DNA from: Taklimakanibacter sp049323275
Lineage (GTDB): Bacteria; Pseudomonadota; Alphaproteobacteria; Rhizobiales; Aestuariivirgaceae
Assembly: GCA_049323275.1 (NCBI GenBank)
Contig: JBMOOM010000043.1
Span: 40,501-104,500, forward strand
Reading direction: 5' to 3'
DNA length: 64,000 nt
Shown: in pieces, positions 26,477-35,133 of the stretch
How positions within the stretch are numbered: position 1 is the first letter of the stretch
Layout of the letters: each line of letters starts with the position of its first letter
Notes under the pieces: generated by a model
What the model saw: only the letters and a program-made list of their open reading frames with translations
The model's database searches: none
Told to the model about the DNA's origin: nothing
Position numbers and translations under genes: made by a program

Positions 26477-28417
26477 TTGCCTTCGCCTGACACGCATTCT
26501 GGTCGTAGGGATCCCTCCCCCTGGGCGGGCCCGCTCAAGCTGCATCTGAGCCTGCTCATCATCCTGCTGCTGCTCGGCGTGGCGCTGCCCTTGATCTGGA
26601 TGGCCTATCAGCGCGGCCAGGCCGCCGCCGAGATGGCCGCCAACGACAAGATGCGGCTTCTGACCGAGCGCACCGGCGATCGCTTCCGCATCGTCTTCGG
26701 CGACGCCGTGCCGCTCGTCGCCATGGCGGCGCTGTCGGAAGCCTTCGCCGAGCCGCCGCCGGCCGGTCTCGCCGCCAAGACTCGCCTCCTCGTCAAGGGA
26801 CTGGCGAGCTCGCCGCATCTCGACGGGCTCTATATGGGTTATGGCGACGGATCTTTCATCCACGCCGTCAGTCTCGACAACGATAAGACCTGGCGCAAAT
26901 TGCTGAGTGCTCCGGAAGCGGCCGCTTTCGCGCTGCGCATCATCAGCGGCCCATCGGCGGATGCCGCGCCGACATCGGTCTGGCGTTTCCTCGATCGCGA
27001 CGGACAGGTGCTGGCCGAACATGCGCCGACGGAGGCCGGTTTCGATCCGAGATCTCGGCCCTGGTACCGCCAGGCGATGGCGGCGCCGGGCACGGTCTCG
27101 ATCGGGCCTTATGTCACCGCAACGACGCGGGCGCTGGCGCTCACCCTTGCCGAACGCCATCGCAGCCAGAATGGCGCCGTCGCCGGCGCCGACATCCTGC
27201 TGGCGACCATCGCCCGTTTCCTCGGCGATGAGAAGGTGTCGCCCCGCGCCGGCGCCTTCATTCTCGACGACGCCGGCGGTCTCGTGATCCATTCCGATCC
27301 CGCTCTCATGGAGAAGCTGCTGCTCCTGCAGGCGCGCAAGCGGCGCGCCGGCGTCGACGATCCCAATATCCACGATGCCGCCATCGCGGCGGCGGCCGCC
27401 GCCCTTCCCGCATCCGACGGCGCATTTTCCTTTACGGCGGCAGGGGAAACCTATCTCGGACAGGTGACGGCCATCCGCTTCTCGCCGCTTCTCGCCGGCA
27501 ACCGGCTGGTGGTTCTGGCGCCTTTGTCCGACTTCACCGCGGCCAATGACCAGCTGCTGCGCCGCGGGCTGATCGTCTCCGGCCTGCTGCTCGCGAGCGG
27601 CATCATCATCGCCATATTGATCGCCCGCCTCATCACCCGTTCGCTTTCCGCCCTGACCGAAGAGGCCGTGCATCTCGGCGACTTCGAGTTCGACCAGCCC
27701 GCATCGGGGCGGACTTACATCCGGGAGATCAACTCCCTCGCCCACGCGCTCGCCGCCGCGCGCGACGCCATCCGCAGCTTCGCGCTTTATGTGCCGCGCG
27801 AGCTGGTGCGCAAGATCGTGACCTCGCGCGGCGATGCGCAGGACGGCGCGGCGCGCCAGGAAGTGACCGTGATGTTCACCGACATCCGCGACTTCACCGC
27901 CATCAGCGAGCGCCATTCGCCCGAAGCCGTCGTGGCGATGCTGTCGTCCTATTTCGAGCTGATGAACAAAGGCGTCGAGCGGCGCAAGGGCGCGATCATC
28001 CAGTTCCTGGGCGATTCCGTCTTCGCCATGTGGAACGCGCCCGTGACCGATCCCGATCATGCCGACAATGCCTGCCGCGCCGCGCTCGATCTCGCCGCCG
28101 CTCTGCGCGATTTCAACACCCGCCAGCGCGCCGGCAACAAGCCGGAATTCGTGACCCGCTTCGGCCTCCATAGTGGACCCGCGGTCGTCGGCAGCGTCGG
28201 CGCCGAGCGCCGCCTCGTCTATACCGCGATGGGCGATACGGTGAATGTCGCCTCGCGCCTCGAGGGCATCAACAAGGAGTTCGGCACCACGATCCTGGCG
28301 AGCCGCGCCGTCAGGGACCGCTGCGAGCAGCGCTTCGTCTTCCGGGCGCTCGGCTTCCATCAGGCCAAAGGCCGCGCGGAAAAGGTCGAATTGTTCGAGC
28401 TCGTGGCGGCGAAATAG
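26477..28417 (+). CDS. Membrane-bound class III adenylate/guanylate cyclase
   Basis: A 646-residue protein: membrane segment (about 20-45), extracytoplasmic Cache-like sensor (about 50-350; SRPWYRQAMAAPGTVSIGPY is typical of dCache), second membrane segment (about 358-385), HAMP-like linker and a catalytic domain (about 460-620). Metal-binding aspartates are D469 (MFTDIRDFTAIS) and D513 (FLGDSVFAMW). It should make cyclic AMP in response to a periplasmic signal. The apparent start is TTG 26477, with a weak ribosome-binding site. Co-transcribed with the preceding barrel protein, which may supply the ligand. Confidence 0.87.
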   Translation: MPSPDTHSGRRDPSPWAGPLKLHLSLLIILLLLGVALPLIWMAYQRGQAAAEMAANDKMRLLTERTGDRFRIVFGDAVPLVAMAALSEAFAEPPPAGLAAKTRLLVKGLASSPHLDGLYMGYGDGSFIHAVSLDNDKTWRKLLSAPEAAAFALRIISGPSADAAPTSVWRFLDRDGQVLAEHAPTEAGFDPRSRPWYRQAMAAPGTVSIGPYVTATTRALALTLAERHRSQNGAVAGADILLATIARFLGDEKVSPRAGAFILDDAGGLVIHSDPALMEKLLLLQARKRRAGVDDPNIHDAAIAAAAAALPASDGAFSFTAAGETYLGQVTAIRFSPLLAGNRLVVLAPLSDFTAANDQLLRRGLIVSGLLLASGIIIAILIARLITRSLSALTEEAVHLGDFEFDQPASGRTYIREINSLAHALAAARDAIRSFALYVPRELVRKIVTSRGDAQDGAARQEVTVMFTDIRDFTAISERHSPEAVVAMLSSYFELMNKGVERRKGAIIQFLGDSVFAMWNAPVTDPDHADNACRAALDLAAALRDFNTRQRAGNKPEFVTRFGLHSGPAVVGSVGAERRLVYTAMGDTVNVASRLEGINKEFGTTILASRAVRDRCEQRFVFRALGFHQAKGRAEKVELFELVAAK

Positions 28418-28420
28418 GCC

Positions 28421-29608
28421 TCATTCCTCGTTCGGCGGCACTTTGGACCACGGAATGCCGCTCTTGCCCATCCGGTAGCCGAGGCTGAAGAGGCTCTTCA
28501 TATAGACCGGATCGAAGGGCTCCTTTTCCTTGAGCGCGAAGCTCCCCGGCACCCAGATGGCGTTATAGGCGATGCCGTCGCGCTCGGCATTGGCATACAT
28601 CCGGTAGAGATCGCCTATGCCCTGCGTCTTGATCAGCGAGGCCAGCGACTTCGCGGCGATGGCGGTGATCTTGGGCTTCACCGCGCTCCATTCCGGCGCG
28701 ACCTTGCCGTTGCGGATCACATAGAGCGTGCGCTTCGGCGAACGCCCGATCATCCGGTTGACATCGCGCGCCGTGAAGTTGGAGGGAAACAGAAAGACCT
28801 GGTTGGTGGTGCCGCCATCGACATGCATCTCGTCATATCGCCGGCCGTCGGCGGTGACCGTCAGGCGGGTCGGCGGAAAAACCCCGGGGATCGACGCCGA
28901 GGCGACCAGGATGTCGCAGAAGAGCTGCCGGCGGTTGGGCTCGCCGCTCGCCGCGATGGCGCCCATATCCCAGACGACCGGACGCTCGGCGTCGAGATTG
29001 GTGGTGCCGACCAGGAGGCGGCGTCCCTTGGCGTGCTCGCGCGCGATCGCCGCCAGGAGCTTCTCGTCGACATAATGCGCCACCAGGCGCCGCAGCGGCG
29101 TGTCGTCGACGGCCGAGTCGCCCCCGATGATGCTGAGCAGCCCTTTGCGGGTATAGATGTCCTTGCCCGAAATCTCGGTATAGACCTGACGCAATTGCGG
29201 GTCATAATCGGGGCCGAGAAAGGCGAAAGGCGCGATGAGCGAGCCGGTGCTCACCCCGGTCACCGCATCGAATTGCGGCCGCGTGCCCGCGGCCGTCCAG
29301 CCGACCAGGAGGCCGGCGCCAAAGGCGCCATTGCTGCCGCCACCGGAAATGGCGAGGAATTTGCGGTCGTAGAGATTGATCGATTTGTCCGCCTTGGCGG
29401 CGCGGACCACCTGGGTGGCCTGGCTGTGCAGGATGGCGGGATCCAGATTGCTGGCATTGTCGCCCCAGAAGCGGATATGGGAATAGCCGGGAACGCCCGC
29501 CACCGCCACCAGCGGCTCGGGCACCGGGTCGCGCAGTTCCGTGGTGGCGCAGCCGCTGAGCCAGAAAAGTGCCGCACAACCCAACGCACAGGACAAAAAC
29601 CGACGCAC
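28421..29608 (-). CDS. Patatin-like phospholipase lipoprotein
   Basis: About 395 residues. Lipoprotein signal with lipobox LSGC near residue 20, then a patatin domain: oxyanion loop SGGGSNGAFGAG, nucleophile Ser in GVSTGS and catalytic Asp in VDGG. It would be a membrane-anchored lipid acyl hydrolase facing the periplasm. GTG 29608 is preferred over GTG 29623 because GAGGGG lies 7 bp upstream of it. Its start is 70 bp from palindrome site 3; it converges on the cyclase gene with 3 bp between them. Confidence 0.85.
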   Translation of the reverse strand: MRRFLSCALGCAALFWLSGCATTELRDPVPEPLVAVAGVPGYSHIRFWGDNASNLDPAILHSQATQVVRAAKADKSINLYDRKFLAISGGGSNGAFGAGLLVGWTAAGTRPQFDAVTGVSTGSLIAPFAFLGPDYDPQLRQVYTEISGKDIYTRKGLLSIIGGDSAVDDTPLRRLVAHYVDEKLLAAIAREHAKGRRLLVGTTNLDAERPVVWDMGAIAASGEPNRRQLFCDILVASASIPGVFPPTRLTVTADGRRYDEMHVDGGTTNQVFLFPSNFTARDVNRMIGRSPKRTLYVIRNGKVAPEWSAVKPKITAIAAKSLASLIKTQGIGDLYRMYANAERDGIAYNAIWVPGSFALKEKEPFDPVYMKSLFSLGYRMGKSGIPWSKVPPNEE

Positions 29609-29678
29609 TTTACGACCCCTCACCAGCCCATCACCCCATCCCGCATCTTCTCATAGCGGGTTCTACCCCGCAATGCCG

Positions 29679-29696
29679 GTTGGACCTTGGTCCAAC
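29679..29696. promoter_or_regulatory. FixJ-regulon palindrome, site 3 (perfect, divergent)
   Basis: GTTGGACC-TT-GGTCCAAC, perfect 8-bp arms, placed almost symmetrically between two divergent genes: 70 bp before the patatin lipoprotein start (29608) and 76 bp before the MltF-like start (29773). A single site could control both. Confidence 0.75.
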
Positions 29697-29772
29697 TGCC
29701 CAACCGCGGGAAATTACCTCAATAAAACAGTATTATCCTGTCCCTTCCCTCGCTATGGGTGTGGGGCAATCG

Positions 29773-31248
29773 ATGACGGCGGCAACCATGAAAAGCATCG
29801 CACACCGGCTGATCCAGGCAGGCATCTTCCTTGTCTTCTCGCTCACGCTCGCTTTAGGCAGCCCGCTGCGGGCCGAGGAGGCGGCGCCGCTCGGCCTCGA
29901 TCTGGTCAAGCCCTGGACCGGCGATTTCGATGCCATGGAGAAACGCCGCATCGTCCGCATTCTCGTTCCCTACAGCAAGACCATCTATTTCATCGACAAG
30001 GGCGAGGAGCTCGGCACCGCGGTGGATATCGGACGCGCCTTCCAGAAGGTCCTGAACAAGGACAAGAAGAAGGCGACCGAGCAGGTGCATGTGGTCTTCG
30101 TGCCGACGCCGCGCGCCCAGCTTCTCCCCGCCCTCAATGAAGGCCTGGGCGATCTCGCCGCCGGAAGCCTGACCATCACCTCGCAGCGCCGCGATCTCGT
30201 CGATTTCAGCCAGCCCTTCGCCAACAATATCAAGGAAGTGCTGGTGACCGGTCCGGCGGCCCCCGCTCTCGCCCATGTCGAGGACCTTGCCGGGCGCCCG
30301 CTCTATCTCCGCAAATCAAGCAGCTATTACGAGCATCTGACGGCGCTGAACGCCAAGCTCAAATCGCCGATCGATCTCATCGCCGCCGAAGAAGCGCTCG
30401 AGGATGAGGATCTTCTCGAAATGGTGAGCGCCGGCCTCCTGCCCTATGCCGTCGTCGACGACTACAAGGGGCAGATCTGGGCGAATATCTTGCCCCACCT
30501 CACCGTGCGCAGCGACCTCGTCGTCAATGAGGGCGGCGAGATCGCCTGGGCCATGCGCAAGAACAGCCCGCAGCTCAAGGCCGAGGTCGATGCCTTCGTT
30601 GCGAAGCACAAACTCGGGACGACTTTCGGCAACATCCTGAAGAAGCGCTATTATACGAGCGACAAGATGGCGCGCCGCGCGCTCTCGACCGAGGCGCAGA
30701 AGCGCTTCGAGGAGTTTTCGGACGCGTTCCAGAAATATGGCGCGGAATTCGGCTTCGAGCATTTCCTCATCGCCGCGCAGGGCTATCAGGAATCGGAGCT
30801 CGACCAGGGCCGGCGTAGTCCGCGCGGCGCCGTCGGCGTCATGCAGCTCCTGCCGTCCACCGCCGCCGACAAGAGCATCGGCGTCAAGGACATCGTCGGC
30901 AGCGCCGACCGCAATATTTACGCGGGCACGAAATATCTGCGCTACCTGATCACGACCTATATCGCCGATGACGGCATCGACGACCTCAACCGCGTCCTCT
31001 TCGCTTTTGCCGCCTATAATGCGGGGCCGGGCAATCTGAAGAAGTTCCGCGCCAAGGCCAAAAGCATGGGGCTCGACGCCAATCTCTGGTTCGGCAATGT
31101 GGAAAACGGCGCCGCCGCCATCGTCGGCCGCGAGACCGTTCAATATGTAAGCAATATATATAAATATTATATCGCCTATACGCTTGCGGCGCGGATCGAG
31201 GCGAATCGCGACGCGGCGGTGAGCCGGACCGAGACGCAAAAGCAGTGA
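29773..31248 (+). CDS. MltF-like lytic transglycosylase with solute-binding domain
   Basis: About 491 residues. Signal peptide (about 1-35), an SBP_bac_3 domain (about 50-290; RRIVRILVPYSKTIYFIDKG, then GLGDLAAGSLTITSQRRDLV) and a C-terminal SLT lysozyme-like domain (about 320-450) with catalytic Glu in AAQGYQESELDQGRRSPRG and the GVMQLLPST and AFAAYNAGPG motifs. MltF-type enzymes cleave peptidoglycan under control of a ligand-binding module. Start ATG 29773 has GGGG upstream. Downstream of palindrome site 3. Confidence 0.85.
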   Translation: MTAATMKSIAHRLIQAGIFLVFSLTLALGSPLRAEEAAPLGLDLVKPWTGDFDAMEKRRIVRILVPYSKTIYFIDKGEELGTAVDIGRAFQKVLNKDKKKATEQVHVVFVPTPRAQLLPALNEGLGDLAAGSLTITSQRRDLVDFSQPFANNIKEVLVTGPAAPALAHVEDLAGRPLYLRKSSSYYEHLTALNAKLKSPIDLIAAEEALEDEDLLEMVSAGLLPYAVVDDYKGQIWANILPHLTVRSDLVVNEGGEIAWAMRKNSPQLKAEVDAFVAKHKLGTTFGNILKKRYYTSDKMARRALSTEAQKRFEEFSDAFQKYGAEFGFEHFLIAAQGYQESELDQGRRSPRGAVGVMQLLPSTAADKSIGVKDIVGSADRNIYAGTKYLRYLITTYIADDGIDDLNRVLFAFAAYNAGPGNLKKFRAKAKSMGLDANLWFGNVENGAAAIVGRETVQYVSNIYKYYIAYTLAARIEANRDAAVSRTETQKQ

Positions 31249-31260
31249 ATATCCGCGCGC

Positions 31261-31278
31261 GTGGGCCCTAGGTCCAAC
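31261..31278. promoter_or_regulatory. FixJ-regulon palindrome, site 4
   Basis: GTGGGCCCTAGGTCCAAC. The right half is perfect and the left half has two changes. It lies 12 bp after the MltF-like stop and 144 bp before the single-domain receiver gene, farther than the other sites. Confidence 0.6.
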
Positions 31279-31422
31279 TAGGACCGACTCGCATGTTGCG
31301 CTACGCCTAGACCGTCGGCTCCGGAAATGGGGGATGCGGATTTTCGGTCGGCCGGCTTTTTTGAAACCAGAGAGATGGCGTGCCTCTTCCACATATCGGG
31401 ATCAACGGCGCGCCAGGACGAC

Positions 31423-31827
31423 ATGGGAAAGCTACGCATCCGCATCTCCGTCCTCGATGACGACGCCTCGGTCCGCAACGCGCTCAGCCGTTTGCTGCGG
31501 GCCTCCGGCTTCGATGTGCGGGCCTTTGGCACGGGGGAGGAATTCCTCGCCGCCATAGGTGACTTCCGGCCGCATTGCGCGATTATCGATCTGCATATGC
31601 CGGGCATGAACGGGCGCGACGTGCAGCGCCATATGGCGGCGACGGCATCGGATATCGCGGTGATCGTCATCACCGGCCATGACAGCCCGAAAAGCCGGAC
31701 GGAATGCCTCGCCGACGGCGCCAGCGCCTATCTGACCAAGCCCGTCGATGAGATGCGTCTTCTCAACGCCATCGGCGACGCGACGGCCAAGCTGGCCGCG
31801 CCCCAGCGCAAGCAGGCGGCGCGCTGA
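31423..31827 (+). CDS. Single-domain response regulator (receiver only)
   Basis: About 134 residues containing only a receiver domain: acidic pair (LDDD, 11-14), phosphoacceptor D56 (IIDLHMPGMNG) and K106 (LTKPV), with no output domain. The receiver is similar to the FixJ-type protein at 23920, with the same D56 and K106 positions. ATG 31423 has AGGAC upstream. Such proteins (for example FixT-like or CheY-like sinks) can compete for phosphate from a kinase. Being inside the putative regulon, it may give feedback on the kinase at 22536. Confidence 0.85.
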   Translation: MGKLRIRISVLDDDASVRNALSRLLRASGFDVRAFGTGEEFLAAIGDFRPHCAIIDLHMPGMNGRDVQRHMAATASDIAVIVITGHDSPKSRTECLADGASAYLTKPVDEMRLLNAIGDATAKLAAPQRKQAAR

Positions 31828-31860
31828 GAGGACGAGGGGAGCTTCCGCCTCAGACGATGC

Positions 31861-32190
31861 TCACTGAATGATCACCTGCACATAGACGCCGCTGCTCTTC
31901 ACATAATAGACGCCGCTGCAGTTGTAGTAATAGGCGCCGTAATAGAGCCCGTAGACGCAGCCGGCCGGGAGCGTGTTCAGTCTGATCGAGGTGCGGCGCG
32001 CGGTGCGCCTGGCGGTGCGGCGCGCCACGCCGGCATAGGACAGCGGTGTCAGCGGATGCCCGATCTTCGCTTCCGCCTTCGACACCAGCCCCAATCCGAT
32101 GATCGGCGGAAACCCCCATTCCACGCCGGCCTCGCCTGTGAGGAATGCAAGAGCGATCGCAAAGGCGAAGAATTTCTTCCGCCTGATCAT
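31861..32190 (-). CDS. Small secreted hypothetical protein with TARR repeats
   Basis: A 109-residue protein with an N-terminal hydrophobic segment (KKFFAFAIALAFLTGEAG), a basic repeat ARRTARRTARRTSIR and a Tyr-rich tail with two Cys (GCVYGLYYGAYYYNCSGVYY). Its ATG overlaps the DUF2092 stop (ATGA, 32187-32190), so it is the second gene of that operon. I do not recognise the family. The tail could form a disulfide-closed beta structure. Confidence 0.6.
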   Translation of the reverse strand: MIRRKKFFAFAIALAFLTGEAGVEWGFPPIIGLGLVSKAEAKIGHPLTPLSYAGVARRTARRTARRTSIRLNTLPAGCVYGLYYGAYYYNCSGVYYVKSSGVYVQVIIQ

Positions 32191-32963
32191 GGCGCACCTC
32201 CCTGATCCGCAGCCGCCGGCAGCTCATCGATGAGATCGAGCGCGCTGAGATCGACTTGTTTCGCCGAAGCCGGCTTGTCGAAGGTGAAGCTGGCGGTGCC
32301 CGCCTCGGCACCGCTCTTGAAGTCGCGGAGCTCGAATGTGTATTGCGGCGCCTGCACGACATGCTTGCTGGTGATCACATAGCGGCGCGGGATCGGCTTG
32401 TCGCCGGCCTGGATCCAGATCTGCCAGTCGCTGTCCGGCGTGCGGAAAGCGAGATATTCGCATTCGACCCCATCGACATAGGCGGATGCGATGTGCTTGG
32501 CGTCGGTCACGTCCGCCATCAGCGTGTCATAGACATTGGAGCCGAGAAGGTCGCCGCCCGGCGTCTCGACGCCCGCATCGGCGAGCCTGTCATCCAGATC
32601 CTCGAGCGAGCCTTTCGCTTCGACCTGTGCATAGGCACCGAGATTCTTGCCGTAGACGGTCAGCATCTTGCCGTCGAAGGTGACATCGAGATCGGCGAAG
32701 CCGCCGGTCCGCGTGACATGGATCTTGTCCGGCCGGCTGACACTGGCCTTGCCGGAGCTGACGAATTGCAGCTTCTGGAAGTCCGGCGTGACGGCTTCCA
32801 TCGTCGATTCAAAGGCGAAGGAGAAATCCTTCTGCTGCGCCATGTAATCGGACATCGCCTTGAGCAAGGCCTTGGCGTCGTCGTCGGCGGATGCGCTTGT
32901 CTGCGGGCCGAGCCCGATGAGGAATGCCGCAGAGAGGAAAAGCAGGAAAGGCGGACGCATCAT
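32187..32963 (-). CDS. DUF2092 periplasmic protein
   Basis: About 258 residues with a signal peptide ending near SASA-DDD and the DUF2092 layout, similar to LolA/LolB-like beta sheets that bind lipids (LLKAMSDYMAQQKDFSFAFE, then VSRPDKIHVTRTGGFADLDV, and YLAFRTPDSDWQIWIQAGD). Function is not established; the fold suggests lipid or lipoprotein handling in the periplasm. ATG 32963 has GAGGTGA upstream. Starts 67 bp after palindrome site 5. Confidence 0.8.
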   Translation of the reverse strand: MMRPPFLLFLSAAFLIGLGPQTSASADDDAKALLKAMSDYMAQQKDFSFAFESTMEAVTPDFQKLQFVSSGKASVSRPDKIHVTRTGGFADLDVTFDGKMLTVYGKNLGAYAQVEAKGSLEDLDDRLADAGVETPGGDLLGSNVYDTLMADVTDAKHIASAYVDGVECEYLAFRTPDSDWQIWIQAGDKPIPRRYVITSKHVVQAPQYTFELRDFKSGAEAGTASFTFDKPASAKQVDLSALDLIDELPAAADQGGAP

Positions 32964-33030
32964 GATGGTCACCTCGCGAAAGCAGCCCCGGCAGAGGCTT
33001 GAGTATGACGCTTCGGTCGAGCCGGAGGTA

Positions 33031-33048
33031 GTTGGCCCAAGGGCCAAC
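33031..33048. promoter_or_regulatory. FixJ-regulon palindrome, site 5 (perfect)
   Basis: GTTGGCCC-AA-GGGCCAAC, perfect 8-bp arms with compensating changes in both halves relative to site 3 (A to C in one arm, T to G in the other). It lies 67 bp before the DUF2092 start codon at 32963. Confidence 0.75.
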
Positions 33049-33056
33049 AGATCATG

Positions 33057-34037
33057 TCACGGCCCGGCTTTCGGCGTCAGCGCGAAGCTCAGCCAGACAT
33101 TCCAGCCTTCCGAGCGGTTCTCGGCGCCGAATTCGTAGAAGCCTTTCAGATTGACATAGGCCTGCATCTCGCCGGCCGGAACGAAATAGCCGATCTGCGG
33201 CCCCACGCCGAAGACGCGCGACTTGAAATCGCCGAGCGTCGCGCCGTCACCGTCATCGCCGGTCAGCTGCTGATAATAATAGCCGCCGACACCGACATGA
33301 ACCTGCTCGGACAGGAATTGCGACGCCGCCCAATCGATATGGCTGTCTATGCCATTCTGGTAATCGGTGTCTTCATTCTCGAAATTATAGGTGAGGCCGC
33401 CGGCGATCGAAAATTCATGTCCGGCGTGCGGATCGAAGTAGGTATATCCGGCGCCGCCATCGATGGCGCCATGGCCGATGCCGAGATTGGCGAGACGGTC
33501 GGGATCATAGTCGCCGACCGGTATATCGCCGGTCGCATAGAGCATGAAGTTGTTGACGCCGGAATTCCATTTGAGCGTCGCCATGGGATAGAGATCGCCA
33601 AAGCCGACCAGCGTGTCGGTGCGCTGCCCCTCGATCTCATTGCCATTGGGGCCGGTGAGCGTCGCTTCCGCCGAGGCCTCGACCCGGCCGGCGAGGCCCA
33701 GCACGCTGAAGGACGGCCTGCCGCCGAAGATGGTCGTGTCGAAATTATAGCCGGGGCCGAAGCCGATGACGTCCATATCCGCGTCGAGGCCGGCGCGGAT
33801 CTGGCCGCCTTGCGGAAAGGCCTTGCCGCCGCCCGCATCCACCGACGCATGATAGGCGAGGCCGGTGGCGGTCCAGCCCGGCGCGCCGGGAATGGCGATG
33901 AGGCTGCCGAACTGGCCCGGCAGCCAGAAGCTGACACCGCCTTCATCGGCCTGGGCCGGTGACTCCAGTCCCACGACACAAAGCGCGGCGATGCCGAAAG
34001 CCGTGCTCACGCCCGGCAATATGCGTGCACTGGACAT
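33057..34037 (-). CDS. Outer-membrane 'transporter' barrel (SphA/phenol MetA-like)
   Basis: A 326-residue predicted beta-barrel of the same broad family as the protein at 25640. Signal peptide ends near AQA-DEGG; the N-terminal pattern GGVSFWLPGQFGSLIAIPGA and the segment GFGDLYPMATLKWN are typical. C-terminal strand WLSFALTPKAGP. Palindrome site 6 lies 67 bp before its start. Likely an outer-membrane channel for hydrophobic compounds, by family analogy only. Confidence 0.8.
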   Translation of the reverse strand: MSSARILPGVSTAFGIAALCVVGLESPAQADEGGVSFWLPGQFGSLIAIPGAPGWTATGLAYHASVDAGGGKAFPQGGQIRAGLDADMDVIGFGPGYNFDTTIFGGRPSFSVLGLAGRVEASAEATLTGPNGNEIEGQRTDTLVGFGDLYPMATLKWNSGVNNFMLYATGDIPVGDYDPDRLANLGIGHGAIDGGAGYTYFDPHAGHEFSIAGGLTYNFENEDTDYQNGIDSHIDWAASQFLSEQVHVGVGGYYYQQLTGDDGDGATLGDFKSRVFGVGPQIGYFVPAGEMQAYVNLKGFYEFGAENRSEGWNVWLSFALTPKAGP

Positions 34038-34104
34038 GCTTCCTCCCGCAATTCCCCATGCGACCCGACTGCAATATTATGCCGCCAGGGCGGCGGAGGA
34101 GCCA

Positions 34105-34122
34105 GTTGGACCAAGGTCCATC
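34105..34122. promoter_or_regulatory. FixJ-regulon palindrome, site 6
   Basis: GTTGGACCAAGGTCCATC, one mismatch from a perfect palindrome. It lies 67 bp before the start codon at 34037, exactly the spacing of site 5 to its gene. Confidence 0.72.
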
Positions 34123-34160
34123 GGCAAAGCACCCAGCAAAATCAAGACGATGAAGGAAGC

Positions 34161-34907
34161 CTAGCCGCGCCCGACAAAGGGCATCTCATTGGCCATCACG
34201 GTCATGAACAGGACGTTGGCGTCGAGCGGGAGGGACGCCATATGCACCACCGCATTCACCACATGGCGCACATCCATGGTCGGCTCCGGCTTCAGCGTCC
34301 CGTCCGCCTGCAGCACGCCGCTTTTCATCCGCGCCGTCATGTCGGTCGCCGCATTGCCGATATCGATCTGGCCGCAGGCGATATTGTATTTGCGGCCGTC
34401 GAGCGAGGTGGACCGGGTCAGGCCGGTGATCGCGTGCTTGGTCGCCGTATAGGGCGCCGACAGGGGCCGCGGCACATGGGCGGAGATCGAGCCGTTATTG
34501 ATGATGCGGCCGCCCTGCGGCGACTGCGCCTTCATCAGCCGGAAGGCCTCCTGCGTGCAGTAGAAAGGGCCCGACAGGTTGGTGTCGACAACCGCCTGCC
34601 ATTGCGCGGGCGTGAGTTCTTCCAGAGGCACCGGCGGCGCGCCGATGCCGGCATTGTTGAACAGGACGTCGAGCCGGCCGAAGGTCTTGCGGGTTTCCTC
34701 GAAGAGATTGGCGACGGATCTGGGATCGCCCACATCGCTCGGCACGGCGAGGCAGGCGCCGCCGATCTCGGCCTTCACGGCCTCCAGCGTATCCTTCTTG
34801 CGGCCGGCGAGAACCACGGCATAACCAGCCTCGGCCAGCCCCTTCGCGACGGCGCGCCCGATTCCCGAACCGGCGCCGGTAACCAGGGCAACTTTGAGAG
34901 CAGTCAA
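34161..34907 (-). CDS. Short-chain dehydrogenase/reductase (SDR)
   Basis: About 248 residues of the classical SDR type: nucleotide-binding GAGSGIG, LFNNAGIG, catalytic Ser region (NNGSISAHVP) and YTATK. Cofactor (NAD or NADP) is not clear. Start is TTG 34907, supported by AAGGAGG 6 bp upstream; the open frame continues but shows no start with a site. It precedes the palindrome-linked genes on the same strand. Substrate unknown. Confidence 0.88.
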   Translation of the reverse strand: MTALKVALVTGAGSGIGRAVAKGLAEAGYAVVLAGRKKDTLEAVKAEIGGACLAVPSDVGDPRSVANLFEETRKTFGRLDVLFNNAGIGAPPVPLEELTPAQWQAVVDTNLSGPFYCTQEAFRLMKAQSPQGGRIINNGSISAHVPRPLSAPYTATKHAITGLTRSTSLDGRKYNIACGQIDIGNAATDMTARMKSGVLQADGTLKPEPTMDVRHVVNAVVHMASLPLDANVLFMTVMANEMPFVGRG

Positions 34908-35133
34908 ATCGAGCCTCCTTATCGTGTCGAGCGCAATTGATATCACAATAGATTCAATATGAAAGGGAGGCCATCGGCCTCCGCGGGCAAGCCGCGCCGC
35001 CGCCGCGTGGCGCACAGGCGATTGCGAATTTCCAACGTCCAGTGTATAGTCCTATCAGAGGGCTCAGCGTCTGCTGATTTTCTGGGAAAGACAGAAAAGC
35101 AATTCACCGGTGCAATAACCGCTGGAGTGTTTC

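Noticed and set aside
25715..28360. 881-codon minus-strand open frame
   Set aside because: Covers the coding strands of the barrel protein and cyclase in reverse, with no ribosome-binding site or domain; a shadow frame.
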